Positions 1 through 9,562 of a DNA stretch of 17,715 bases are shown piece after piece. Under the pieces are notes generated by a model. It was not told the DNA's origin, did no database searches, and was given only the letters and a program-made list of their open reading frames with translations. The translations under genes were made by a program, and so were the position numbers. The stretch's first letter is position 1; each line of letters starts with the position of its first letter. Source of the stretch: Spongospora subterranea (lineage: Eukaryota; Endomyxa; Phytomyxea; Plasmodiophorida; Plasmodiophoridae); the NCBI GenBank assembly GCA_900404475.1, contig OUQQ01000431.1, positions 1 through 17,715 of the forward strand. Direction: 5' to 3'.

Positions 1-1
1 A

Positions 2-193
2 GATTGCAGTCGTCCATACCCATTGATAGGTGTCTGCATTGCACTTGATAAAGCCCAACACAAGAATGAGATGGAGAAATGGCGAAGGTATACTAGATCG
101 CTCCCGAAACAAGTCACGACGCAAAAGGAGGAGTTCCAGATCTACGAAACAAATTACGACGCGAAGGGAGGAGTGCCAGATCTGAGGTCATAA
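2..193 (+). CDS. Possible C-terminal fragment of an unrecognised protein (cut by the window edge)
   Basis: The frame starting at base 2 is open from the left edge to a TAA at 191-193 (about 63 codons). An AATAAA lies seven bases downstream (200-205), as expected at a gene end. The peptide begins around DCSRPYPLIGVCIALDKAQ and ends in GGVPDLRS; I recognise no family. Its second half is built from an imperfect 40-bp tandem duplication (105-184). Forty is not a multiple of three, so the two copies are read in different frames, which weakens the case for purifying selection on that part. An open stretch this short can occur by chance, so this is a tentative call. It could equally be non-coding sequence or the 3' UTR of a gene further left. 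Confidence 0.3.
   Translation, partial: DCSRPYPLIGVCIALDKAQHKNEMEKWRRYTRSLPKQVTTQKEEFQIYETNYDAKGGVPDLRS
105..184 (+). repeat. Imperfect 40-bp direct tandem duplication
   Basis: Two adjacent 40-bp units, 105-144 and 145-184, both begin CGAAACAA and end in CCAGATCT plus one base, with about five differences between them. The repeat sits inside the possible partial coding region at the left edge. Confidence 0.8.
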
Positions 194-818
194 CAAAACA
201 ATAAATTGATATTCGATATTCTTGTTTCGCACAAGTTCAATCCAGACAACTCTATTTCATCGTGAGTTTTTCAAGGGACGGGTGAACACGCTCCTAATTG
301 CGTTAACCAGTACGACAAGGGCTGCAGAATAGCGGTGATGAAAGTGCAGCGACAGACTCTATACACCTGTGAATATGTAGTGGAATTGATGTCTGTAATT
401 TACTTCAGGTTTGGCGGTGGTGTTCATTCGATATATTGTAATGCGATTTCCGAAGTGTATTGATCTCACCTATCATGTTCCAAATGATCGCAAAAGTCGA
501 TAGCTGGAGTGCTCATATGTCAATCAATAATTCCAAATCAAAATTTGTAATTCAAAGAAATGCAATTGCAATCGATTTATTCAGCTGTAATTTGTAATTC
601 GATCTCACTGAAGTTGAGAAAACGATATAAGATACTCCATTGCGTTGAAGAGTTATTAATAAGGTTTGTTGGCTCTGTAACCGCCAGGAAGCCCGTGATC
701 ACCTCTTCGTTCACTCCCAGTTATGGATTGTAGACACTTGAGTGTATCTATAATGACCGAGCGGGGTAACCTGCTTGACCAAGGCAAGGATAGCGCCATC
801 GCCATCGTCACTTATAAA
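194..818. other. Non-coding spacer upstream of the ATP synthase delta gene
   Basis: No credible coding region was found on either strand. The stretch has an AATAAA at 200-205 and A+T-rich, low-complexity sequence around 530-600 (repeated AATTTGTAATTC-like words near 541-600). A TATA-like string lies at 626-630. The codons from 723 to 818 are open in frame with the delta gene, but I treat them as 5' UTR because the mitochondrial presequence begins at the ATG at 819. Confidence 0.5.
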
Positions 819-1365
819 ATGCTGGGATGCATGCGGACGATTTCCAGAGGGTTCAGGAGTGCGACAGCACTTCGTGCCGCTGCCGACGACACTAAATCCG
901 CGACACCCAAGCTGCGGCTGAATTTCAACGTACCACATCAGGCGATTGTCAAGAACGAGGAGGTGCACCAAGTTACCATTCCGGGGACAGAAGGGGAGTT
1001 CGGTGTTCTTGCTGGGCACGTCCCGATCGTAGCTGAACTACAACCCGGAGTTGTCACGGTATAATTATTCCTCTGACGAAGCCCCTAGTGATTGACTGCG
1101 GTTGATTTAGGTCGATTACGGAAAAGGAGACAAACCCAGTAAATACTTTGTATCGGGCGGGTTTGCGTTTGTGCATCAGAACTCCACAACTGATATCTCG
1201 GCTGTTGAGGCAATACCGTTAGACGAGTTTGACCCTAGTGCGATTCAGGATAATCTCCAGGCCGCCCAGGCACAATTAGCAGCGGCTACCGACCCAAAAG
1301 AGAAAGCGATTGCTCAAATAATGATTGACGTTAACAAAAAGTTGCAAGCCTGTGTGTCAGCATGA
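819..1365 (+). CDS. ATP5F1D: Mitochondrial F1F0-ATP synthase subunit delta (bacterial epsilon homologue)
   Basis: This is a central-stalk subunit of the mitochondrial ATP synthase, which couples rotation of the c-ring to the catalytic F1 head. Exon 1 is 819-1058 and exon 2 is 1111-1365. The 52-nt GT-AG intron 1059-1110 is in phase 0 and joins PGVVT to VDYGKG. The product is about 164 residues, normal for the family. Residues 1-35 look like a transit peptide: rich in Arg, Ser and Ala, with almost no acid before ADD. The beta-sandwich domain follows, with the family signature around [26 protein letters not shown] and [10 protein letters not shown] two-helix C-terminal hairpin (from about residue 122) is rich in Ala and Gln. 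The frame is open back to 723, but the ATG at 819 (or 831) gives the most sensible presequence. The downstream neighbour is convergent and only 64 bp away. Confidence 0.93.
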
Positions 1366-1429
1366 CAATATCATATAGCACAGATAATACATATTCGCCA
1401 TCCAAACTTTGACTGTGTTTCTTTACTGT

Positions 1430-4054
1430 TTATTTTTTTGATTGCCCATTTTCGATGCATGTTTTGATGAAAAGCGAAGGATTTTGCCCAGGTCTTCTCC
1501 AGTCTAGATAAGACACCCGAACCACCTTCCACCCAGCGTTTTCAAGTAGGCGGGTCTTCAACAAACTTGCTCCAGTCAGCCGGGTTCCAATAAAATGGGT
1601 TGGACCGTCCACTTCGATCGCGATTCGTTTATTTCCATCCGAACACTCATCGCAGACAATATCGATAAGATATCCTGTCGCTGGGCATTGCACCTCTACA
1701 AGACAATTCCTATCACCGACAACTTTCCTGACGACAGAGGTGACATCTTGTTGGAATAACTGCTCCTTCGCGCTTACTAATGGACATGGCACTTTCGTCA
1801 TAGACTCTCGCTGAAATGAAGCTCTTTAGTCCAAGAAACAATGAACCAACGAACTGAACCAACCGATTTGAGAAGCAAATCTGGGAGTTGATCTTGATTT
1901 ATAGACGACAACAAGTTCGGAAAGCGTATTTCTGTCCACAAACTGCTCAGCCAGATTTGAGACAATAGAAAATCTAATCGATCACTTGGATACATATCCA
2001 AATCTGAGATCATATTTAACATATTTTGCCAGAGAGAGCGCATTGTCTCTGGGGGAATATCGTCGCTATCCAATACAGCCAGCGACCATAACATAATTGA
2101 CGTCATTTGAGCGCAACTCGAAGAACTAGACAAATCCACAGCTCGGTTGGCCATCGATGGGGCTAACCTAACCAGGTCAGGAATGGAGCCAAAAGCTCCT
2201 GCCCAAACCAGATTTGACAGAACTTTGGGCTCCATTTGGGGGATATGCGATTCTAGACTCGCGATGATCAACGAAAATAGTGGCAAATGGTCATGCCCGG
2301 AGCTAATAAAGGCCCAAACCGTAACAACCCTCTCCTCGGAAGACATTTCGGGGATCAGATACATCAATGGATCGATCGTCGCACCAGCAAACTGCTGATC
2401 AAGTTCATTGCATGCGCTCAGTGACGATAGCATGGCGGTGATTTCGCCTGGCCGAAAATCGGCAATACGAAGCAACGCATTTTTTTTGAAAATAGCGATG
2501 GAAGCAGGGTTTCTGAGTGACGAAATCTTGGAAAACGCATGCAGGCAGTTAACGATTCCTTCAGATGTGAATGTTCCAGCAATGGCTACAGCACGATCGT
2601 GAACAACGGAAAGATCGCCCTCCCTGGGGGGGCGCGTTGCACGCGCAACCGACCAAAGCACATTAGATACCTGCAGAAACCCCACATAAAAAACAGTGCT
2701 GCGAATCGATCATCTTAGTTCCTACATGATGTTCGTTCAAAGTGTCTGCAATCTGTGCCGCCCTGGTAGTAAGACTTTCAAGCAACGCCGGAGAACATTG
2801 TTCGCCTAAAGCCGATTGACATGCACGAGATATCATTGAGACATCTTGCGAGTTCATAATCGGGCATAAAATCAAGGCGCGATTGCAAATCAAAACAAAT
2901 AATTCAGTGGTATTGGGACCTTGGAGAGAGTAGAACGCATTGGCCAATAAGGAGAGCTCCCGAGCTGAACTCGACGGGACAAATCGCGAGATATATTGGG
3001 CAATCGAGTTCAGAACTGAGCACCCTTCATCATCATGATATAAAATCTTGAGCAATGGCGGAATTGAAACGGACAGCATTGCGGGAGTGAACGACTCTTG
3101 ATGATACTTAACACGACTCGCAAATCGGCGCGCTTGGTACACAGTAAGGTTTGGTGCCGTGGCTAGAATCATCGCGACATCAATGGCATTAAGCCGATCC
3201 ATTATCGAATCTGATCGTCGGATCAGCAACTTCATAACCCTCGTGTCTTGAGTATAGCCCGCTGAGTGTAGTACGCGAATCAGATTCGGCAACGCCGGTG
3301 GATTGGCATGAGACCCAACTCTCGATATCAGAGCGACAAATTTGTCCATGATCTTATCGGGCAGTTTATGGGCAGGTATTCCACATAATATTGCTGATAT
3401 AGAGTCGGCCTCCAGACGCAATTCTCGAGCGGTTAATCGCTGCAGTAGGAGGCGAAGCACATCTTCATCATTGGGAGAGGAAGAAACCGCAATCGCGATT
3501 GATATCAGGTAGGAAACTGAGAGTTCGGGAACAAGTTGTCGCGCACGGTTCATTAAATCAGTCCAACCATCTCGATATGCACCTGCTTTCGACAGCGCCT
3601 TAACACAGGCGCTCAATTCACGCTGATCAAACCGATGCGCCATCTCGGCAACTCTGTTCAGGGCAGATAGTAGAATCTCATGGCACTCGGGAGAATCCAG
3701 TGATGATAATGCGCTTATCGTAGTTGCTAAATCGGTTCGTGAGAGGTTATTGTCGCTAAGGGAACACGTCCGAAATCTTTCTGCCAACGCGATTCGTAGC
3801 TGCACGTTCGGAGGGATATTGGAGTCGATTCGTGATAAGTGGAGAAGAACGTTGGCGACGGCTTTTGGGCGAAAATGGTGTAGCCGATCGGAGATCTGGC
3901 AGAGCAGGTCCGCGATGCTAGCATCCGAGGATTTATCTTGAATCGCTTTCCGCAGTAAGAATGACAGCTGATTATCGCTGACAGATCGAGGGCGCAGGCC
4001 ATTGGCGAAATAGCGTCGAAATCGCCCGAAGTAACGGAACTTGGCTAAATCCAT
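1430..4054 (-). CDS. RAP-domain protein with alpha-helical repeats, probably mitochondrial RNA metabolism
   Basis: Rebuilt as three exons on the minus strand: 4054-2726, 2670-1864 and 1810-1430, about 838 residues. Intron 1 (2725-2671, 55 nt) joins NEHH to VSNVLWSVARA. Intron 2 (1863-1811, 53 nt, with an ACTAA branch-like string and a TTTCAG acceptor) joins DLLLKS to RESMTKVP. Both are phase 0. The C-terminal RAP domain (about residues 760-818) is clear: RIAIEVDGPTHF, then LLKTRLLENAGWKVVRVSYLDWR. The roughly 700 residues before it look like repeated helical pairs, with motifs such as VANVLLHLSRI, LATTISALSSL, LSACVKALSKAG and VSNVLWSVARA. This layout matches FASTK-like and protist RAP proteins, which bind organellar RNA in known cases. 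The N-terminus (FRYFGRFRRYFANGLRPRS) is basic and aromatic, consistent with mitochondrial import. The RNA substrate is unknown. Family confidence is high; exact role is inferred. Confidence 0.88.
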
Positions 4055-4886
4055 CGCTGGTTACGACATTGATAGGGACAGATTTTCCAGTCGAAGATTA
4101 TTCACGGCCTTCAGGGACGTGTACCCCGCAAAATTTACAACGAAAAAAGGCACATCGGTTTGGCGATCATATCGACTCAATTTGAATCGCTTACGTAAAG
4201 CCTCAGTGGATAAACGACGACCCCATGGGATCATCACTTTGACCCGTCAGCGGAGCATTTAAACTTTTGTTTTGCCGCAAATCAGGTTGAATTTTTGATG
4301 TTGCTGTTTCAGGCAAATACCAACCGGTAAAGTGACCCAATGAGTTCATTAAGTATGATCCCAGATTACACCGTGCCCACGAAACAGCGCCCTTGTGCTT
4401 TTCCCTTTACGATGAAGCATGCCTGCAAACCTCGTATCGACATAAAAAAACCTCCTTCCATTCGAGCGTTGAGTTCAGAACCAACGAAGAACGATTTTCG
4501 CATGAACCGAGTTTTGTGAGCAGATTTGGTTGCCCCAACAAACGCCGAACCGCAGAGAGCGACCTATTCAAACTGGAACAGAAGGAGTCCCATCCTCGTT
4601 CGAAGGTCGACTTCCGCTCTCTGTGGCCATTGGCTCAATTCTCTCCACTCCTGGCCGTCGAGTTGAACGCCCCCCACCACATATTTCGCCACTGACATGC
4701 AATCGCGCTTCGTTCTCTTCATTAAAGCGATCGTTATAGGAGTAGTGTGTAATAGAGGCCTCAGTCACCATAGAAAGAGCCCATTTGATCATTTCAGCGA
4801 CTTTCAGGTGTATATGTTACACCACGCACCTTTTCCTCTAGATCGGTATCGTTGATTCATTCTAATACCGATCGGAATCTTGTTCA
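4055..4886. other. Divergent intergenic region between the RAP gene and EDC4
   Basis: An 832-bp spacer should hold both promoters. Short open frames on both strands (for example 4393-4695) have no recognisable domain and overlap one another, so I see no gene. The only structured element I can support is a 9-bp inverted repeat at 4841-4873, immediately before the EDC4 start. Confidence 0.5.
4841..4873. promoter_or_regulatory. 9-bp inverted repeat just upstream of the EDC4 start codon
   Basis: GATCGGTAT at 4841-4849 is the exact reverse complement of ATACCGATC at 4865-4873, with a 15-nt spacer. The element ends 13 nt before the proposed ATG at 4887. It could be a 5'-UTR hairpin that affects translation, or a binding site for a dimeric factor. 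It could also be chance. Confidence 0.35.
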
Positions 4887-7800
4887 ATGAGCAACTTCTT
4901 CGACAACCTGCTGAAGGCTTCGCAATCCCAGCAAGCCGCGGCGGTGACGCCCCCAGGGCTGCCACCCAAGGTTGATGGGGCGTTGGCCGGGCAGACGCTG
5001 TTGAATATGCTGCAGCAGAAAAGCATGGGTGCGTCTGCGCCGGCGCCCCATCATGAAGAATCGGAAGCCGATCGACATCTGAAAACGATGCTGTATAATT
5101 CAAATATGCCAAAGTTAAACGTGAAGTCGTCAGGGAAACCACCTTTATCCATTCATCTTCACGATGCCCTTGAAGGCGTCAATCGCGATAGTTCTCCTTT
5201 CAAGACTCAGTAATATTACAATTTTTTGTTCTATAGCATATTCGTTCCTCGTCTAATCTTTGTTTAGGCCTGGTACAGTTCTTTGTGGAGCATATGTATC
5301 CTATGAATTTGACAATTCGACGCTTACTGGAGTTCCGTCTTCCACAACGCAGATTTGCAAAATTAAAAATTCATGCAGTCCAGAACAGATACGTCGGATC
5401 GTTGCTACCCACTCCGAGAACCAATATTTAATTTATGCCATTCAACGTAAGGGCTGGATATTATATGCAGTGTTCGTATTCTCAATATTCTCAAGCCCCC
5501 GCTCATCAGCCAAATCAAGGTGGAAAGATTCGGGTCTTGGATCAAGCAACAGGAGCTAGAGCATTATTAACGGGTCACTCTGGGTTAGTCCATGATGTGC
5601 TGCTATGCCCGTGGAATCCATCTCTGGTGGTGAGTTTGGCTAATGACGGTATTGCCATTCTCTGGAGCATTGACGAAGACACCTCTAAAAAGTCGCCCGA
5701 GTACTGTACCAATCATCAACGAACTCCAGTAATTTTGAACGTCGATGCTTTAGGAATGACGGTGCAACCCCCGAAATGTTATGGAAACAAATCTGCTCTA
5801 TCAAATCTGGCAGAGAAGTTTTTAAAGCTGTTGCGTGGCATCCCAGTCTTCCAATACTGGGGATTGCACGAGGTCCAAGGTCTTTTTGTGGCAATTATCT
5901 GTTCCGCTGTTTTGAAATGCTTTGTATACAGTATTGAAATCTGGGACCTTGGCGATGTTATTGCCCCCGATGATGGCGATGATGACGAAGAGGAACTTTC
6001 TCCGACAATACCCCCCATGTTTACCAATACCCCAGCCGACCCAAGGTTAATTTGTCTTCAGGGTAAATTCGCCCCCGTTTTTTTTTCATTAGTGTTTATT
6101 CTACTGTTTATTCCCGCATATAGGGCACCGTGAAGCCGTCAACACTTTGTGCTTTTCGCCAGATGGCAATAGCATTTGCAGTGGTGGTGACGACGGTGCA
6201 GTATGTGTATGGAGTTGGAACCGGGAAGAGGATAAATTATCGCGCATGTTCTCACCTGACGACGGCAGGCCTATTAACGTCGTACACTGGTGATGCGCGC
6301 GTGTTGTTCTTTTTTATGCACTTAAAATTAGGTTTAGGCCTCGGGCGTCTAAGTTTTCAATACCATCTAGTGACCGGCTTATATTTGTTCAATGCGATTC
6401 ACATAGAAACGTTCAAATTTGGGATGTTATGGGTGACACGCCTTGTTCTCGGCTTGATCTTCCTCCTGGGAAAAACAAGATTACACTCCAGAATATGGCG
6501 GTTGATAGCACTGCATCGTACATAATTGTTCCTTTCAATGGCGATGAACTTTTTGGGTAAAATCGCAGCCTACTACCAATGTTTAAGTAATGCTTTCCCT
6601 CAGCTTTTTTGTCATCCATGTCCTTCGTCGTCCGTCGCCATCGTCAAGCAACCTGACGACAGGCTCCGCCAATGGCTCCGATGATGAAAACGTGGGACTT
6701 CCAGAATTGGATCCAATAGGATGCCGCTTTGACTACGTCCTTCCGTATACGGTGCCACATTTAATCCTGAGTATTGACGCCGTTGGGTCTGACGAATCAG
6801 CAAGTTCGATCCGAATATTTACCGTACAAAGACACGCTGTCCAAGTTATCGAACTAAACGAACTACAGTGCCCAGCTTCCATTAGTGGCCGTCCAGAATC
6901 ATCCCGCTCTCCTGACGCAGCCCAGTCGTTATCGTCAACCCCGGCTTCTTTATCCAATGAAGACCGCAATAGAAGCTCTGTTTCTTTCTCCCGTGAACCC
7001 CCGCCTCCTGTATCGACTATGTCGCCAATGGGCGAATCCGTTCGTCCTGCTTTTCCAATGATCAAGCATGTTGTCAAGCGCCAATCAGCAATACAACCGG
7101 TTGCCGCTTCACCTACAACTCCGTCTTCTATTCTTCATAGATCGCAGTCTGGTTCTGCGCTTTCCACGCGTTAGGAAAAGGTTTATCATCTACCGACATA
7201 TCCCTAATTTTTTTTCAGGAGTATCTAACGAAACCCCCAAGCCTCGATATCCCTCGACATCACGAGCTTCGTCGCCTGCTAACAGATACCAAGGTTCTGA
7301 AGTTGATCTAAACCAGGTGCTGTTGAACCATTTCGATGGCCTTCGATCTGAATTGGCGGCAGAGCGGAAAGCTCGAGATAAAGAAGAAATTCGGCGAACG
7401 AAACAGCTTTTAGAATCCGTCTCTAAAACGATTAACGTTGTAATCCCCGAACGAGTGGATCAGGTTTGTCAATATAATTCTGTCCCCGAACTTGTCCAAA
7501 CCAATTACCTTTAAGGCTATTGCTCGTGTTGTTAATGCTGCTGTTGACAGCAAGATACTACCAATGCTTGAAAATGCTGTTTCGAATGTCATTCAGCATC
7601 ATATTCGCGTCAGTCGCTAGTTGTTGACTATTGTTTTGTATTCAAAAATCTCAACGAATTTTTACTTAGGATTTACCTAATGTCTTGAGGCAGCCGCTTA
7701 TGGACTCATTCAGAGAAAGCTTTGAAGACCAACTGTTACCGGCATTCCGTGCTAGTTTCGGAACAATGTTTCAGCAGATAAACGGTACTTTAGAAACAGG

Positions 7801-8513
7801 TCTTCGCCAGCAACAGGAAAGTCACGCAGTTAGTGCTCGATTTTTTTCTCTTCGCCGTGTTGATTTATTTATCTGGATAGTATGCATCAACATCCCCTAA
7901 CGAATCACTCGATTCTATCATCGGGCTTTTAAGGGACATTGATCGTAAAGTATCGCAGCAACGAGTCCCGGGCGGAGATGCCGGTGCGGTTACCGATCCC
8001 AAGCCAGAGCTAACGCTGCTTATCGAAGAAGGTTCAATTTTTTGTTGTGAGGTTTCGTTAGAAGTAATATTGTTTCAGGACAAATTGATGAAGCATTCAC
8101 AAAAGCTTTAAACTTAGGAGACGCAAATATAGTGTTTTGGCTTTGTAGTCAACTGCAGCCTTCAGCGTTGCATTATACGGGTTCAGGATTAACATATATT
8201 TGTCTTTAATAGTAGCTTACCAATTTCAGGTCCACATCATTGCACGCCTCCTGTTTTGCTATCGCTAGCGCAACAGATATCTTTTCATCTAACTGAATCT
8301 GACAATTCAGTAACAATGCAGCTTGAATGGTTGCGAGAAGCGTTACTTGCGCTATCATCTCGTCCTCGTCTGGATCAAATTGCTGCACACCTTCCTGCCG
8401 TTATATCGCAGATTCGTACGAATATTAATCAGCGCAGTAGCGATTTCAACGTCGAACAACAAACCATTGCGCGAATGGTAGTTTTTGTTATAACTACACT
8501 TGCCTCAAAATAA
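4887..8513 (+). CDS. EDC4: Enhancer of mRNA decapping 4 (EDC4 / Ge-1 / VARICOSE family)
   Basis: This is a P-body scaffold that in known systems bridges DCP1 and DCP2 and stimulates removal of the 5' cap of mRNAs. I rebuilt 14 exons: 4887-5209, 5268-5446, 5496-5700, 5754-5879, 5932-6062, 6124-6289, 6338-6556, 6604-7169, 7219-7463, 7516-7608, 7670-7828, 7881-8031, 8079-8180 and 8230-8513. The 13 introns are 47-61 nt and all keep frame, giving about 982 residues. The WD40 region (about residues 175-450) includes LLTGHSGLVHDVLLCPWNP, FKAVAWHPSLPILGIA, IEIWDLGD, and GHREAVNTLCFSPDG with DDGAVCVWSW. A Ser/Pro-rich linker and a charged coiled-coil-like helix (ELAAERKARDKEEIRR) follow. The EDC4 C-terminal signature comes next (SFRESFEDQLLPAF, MFQQINGTLETGL). 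The terminal alpha-helical domain includes GQIDEAFTKALNLGD, VLLSLAQQISFHL, LEWLREALLAL and AVISQIRTNINQR. Human EDC4 is longer (about 1,400 residues), mostly through its linker. An AATAAA overlaps the stop codon. The least certain junction is the intron at 5447-5495. Confidence 0.92.
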
Positions 8514-8514
8514 A
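8509..8514 (+). terminator. Putative AATAAA polyadenylation signal overlapping the EDC4 stop codon
   Basis: AATAAA at 8509-8514 includes the TAA stop codon (8511-8513) of EDC4. If it is used, the 3' UTR would be only some tens of bases, in keeping with the compact genome. It is a motif match only. Confidence 0.35.
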
Positions 8515-9562
8515 TATTTCAATCAAATCGAAACAATTTATCTTCAGGAAATTGCAGCCTTATAACGCAAAGGGGCACAAAAACCTTAGTACGGAACTGC
8601 TGTTCTTTACAATCAGAGCGATATCCGGATATATTTTCAATACCCGGATAATGCAGGTCTTGGCTGCCAAGCGCGCGTACACAATCAAATATACATTAGT
8701 ATGGATCTCGAAGACACAGCTACTGTAGGAAGTCAGATAGCTCATTTGAGCGAGAAGAAATGCAAATTGAACAGGCAGTGGCAAGCTATTGGTAGAGGTA
8801 CGGCATGGTGATTTGAGACAATACGTCGAATACCAATAGCTTGCCACTGCCTGTATGATTTGCATTTCTTCTCGCTCAAATGAGCTATCTGACTCGCTAG
8901 CTGTGGCTTCGAGATCCATTTTAGGGTTGGCCGTGCATTATCCGGGCATGAAACTGTGGGGCATCAAAACGCGCCCTTACGATTTTTCCATCGCGAGGGC
9001 ATTAAAACTATCAACAGTCTGCACCCGCTGAGTAAAACTAGATTTGCTAAGCGAAGTGCTCTTTCAGCACTGATATTCACCGCCAAAATGAAGATTTCTG
9101 TGGAAGTTCGCAAGCACCAGTTAGGCACTTCGTCGCAGGTCGTGATTTCAGGTGCGAAATATGATGGTTGGGTCAATCTATTTCGCAGATCAAGAGACTA
9201 TATGACGTGGGCCTTTTGCAAGTTTCAGAGCTAACCACCATAAATTATCACACGATGCAGAATATTCAACCGGCAATTCGAATTAGTTTAAAAACGGCAT
9301 TTGCTCAGAAGACTCTGTGCTGGCGACTGTCGCCAAAGAAAGTTCAAGTTTGACAAGGCATGCGCTCTTGGACCCTGGCCGGGTCACCATTTTAGCAAAA
9401 CCGTCGTTTATGAAGGAAAACGCAAAGTTCGATACTGGGGAACGAAGAAGGTATCATTCATCAGGACCTAGAATATGTTGACGAATTTGCAAAATTTCCA
9501 GCCAATCTATAGCGTTTGGCCATTTTGCTTGGTCAGCTCCTGTTCCACCCGATTTATTGATT
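8514..9562. other. Gene-poor 1-kb interval with an inverted repeat and no recognisable gene
   Basis: The left part holds the long inverted repeat described separately. From 8947 to 9562 there are only short open frames, for example codons from the ATG at 9088 giving MKISVEVRKHQLGTSS, and about 20-30 open codons around 9372-9470. They lie in different frames and are not joined by convincing splice sites. This may be a decayed mobile element or old gene remnant, but I recognise no family and call no gene. Confidence 0.4.
8643..8946. repeat. Long inverted repeat (hairpin) with coding-like arms
   Basis: Core arms 8701-8794 and 8831-8919 are reverse complements at roughly 90 percent, with a 36-nt loop. 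The differences are a few substitutions and one 5-nt length difference. Outside the core, pairing is lost and then returns as an exact 13-bp match, CCCGGATAATGCA at 8643-8655 against 8934-8946. Both arms, read outside to inside, begin ATGGATCTCGAAG. The right arm reads MDLEATASESDSSFEREEMQ, then QAVASYWY and KSPCRTS. The left arm has a frameshift. This looks like an inverted duplication of the 5' end of a coding sequence. It could be a fold-back element or a hairpin-RNA precursor. The PCRTS-like string recalls the start of some Harbinger-type transposases, but that is only a hint. Confidence 0.85.

Noticed and set aside
4393..4695. 100-codon plus-strand open frame between the RAP gene and EDC4
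   Set aside because: It has no recognisable domain, overlaps other open frames on both strands, and lies in an expected divergent promoter region.
5435..6133. A single 232-codon open frame in the EDC4 gene read straight through
   Set aside because: Read straight through, it replaces WD40 motifs such as FKAVAWHPSLPILGIA with unrelated sequence. Introns at 5701-5753 and 5880-5931 restore the family pattern.
8956..9353. Possible decayed transposase downstream of the first inverted repeat
   Set aside because: The open pieces are short and in different frames, and no catalytic motif could be identified, so no mobile-element call is made.
9427..9433. GTTCGAT word resembling the T-loop of a tRNA
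   Set aside because: The flanking bases do not form a T-stem, and no matching D-arm, anticodon arm or acceptor stem is visible.
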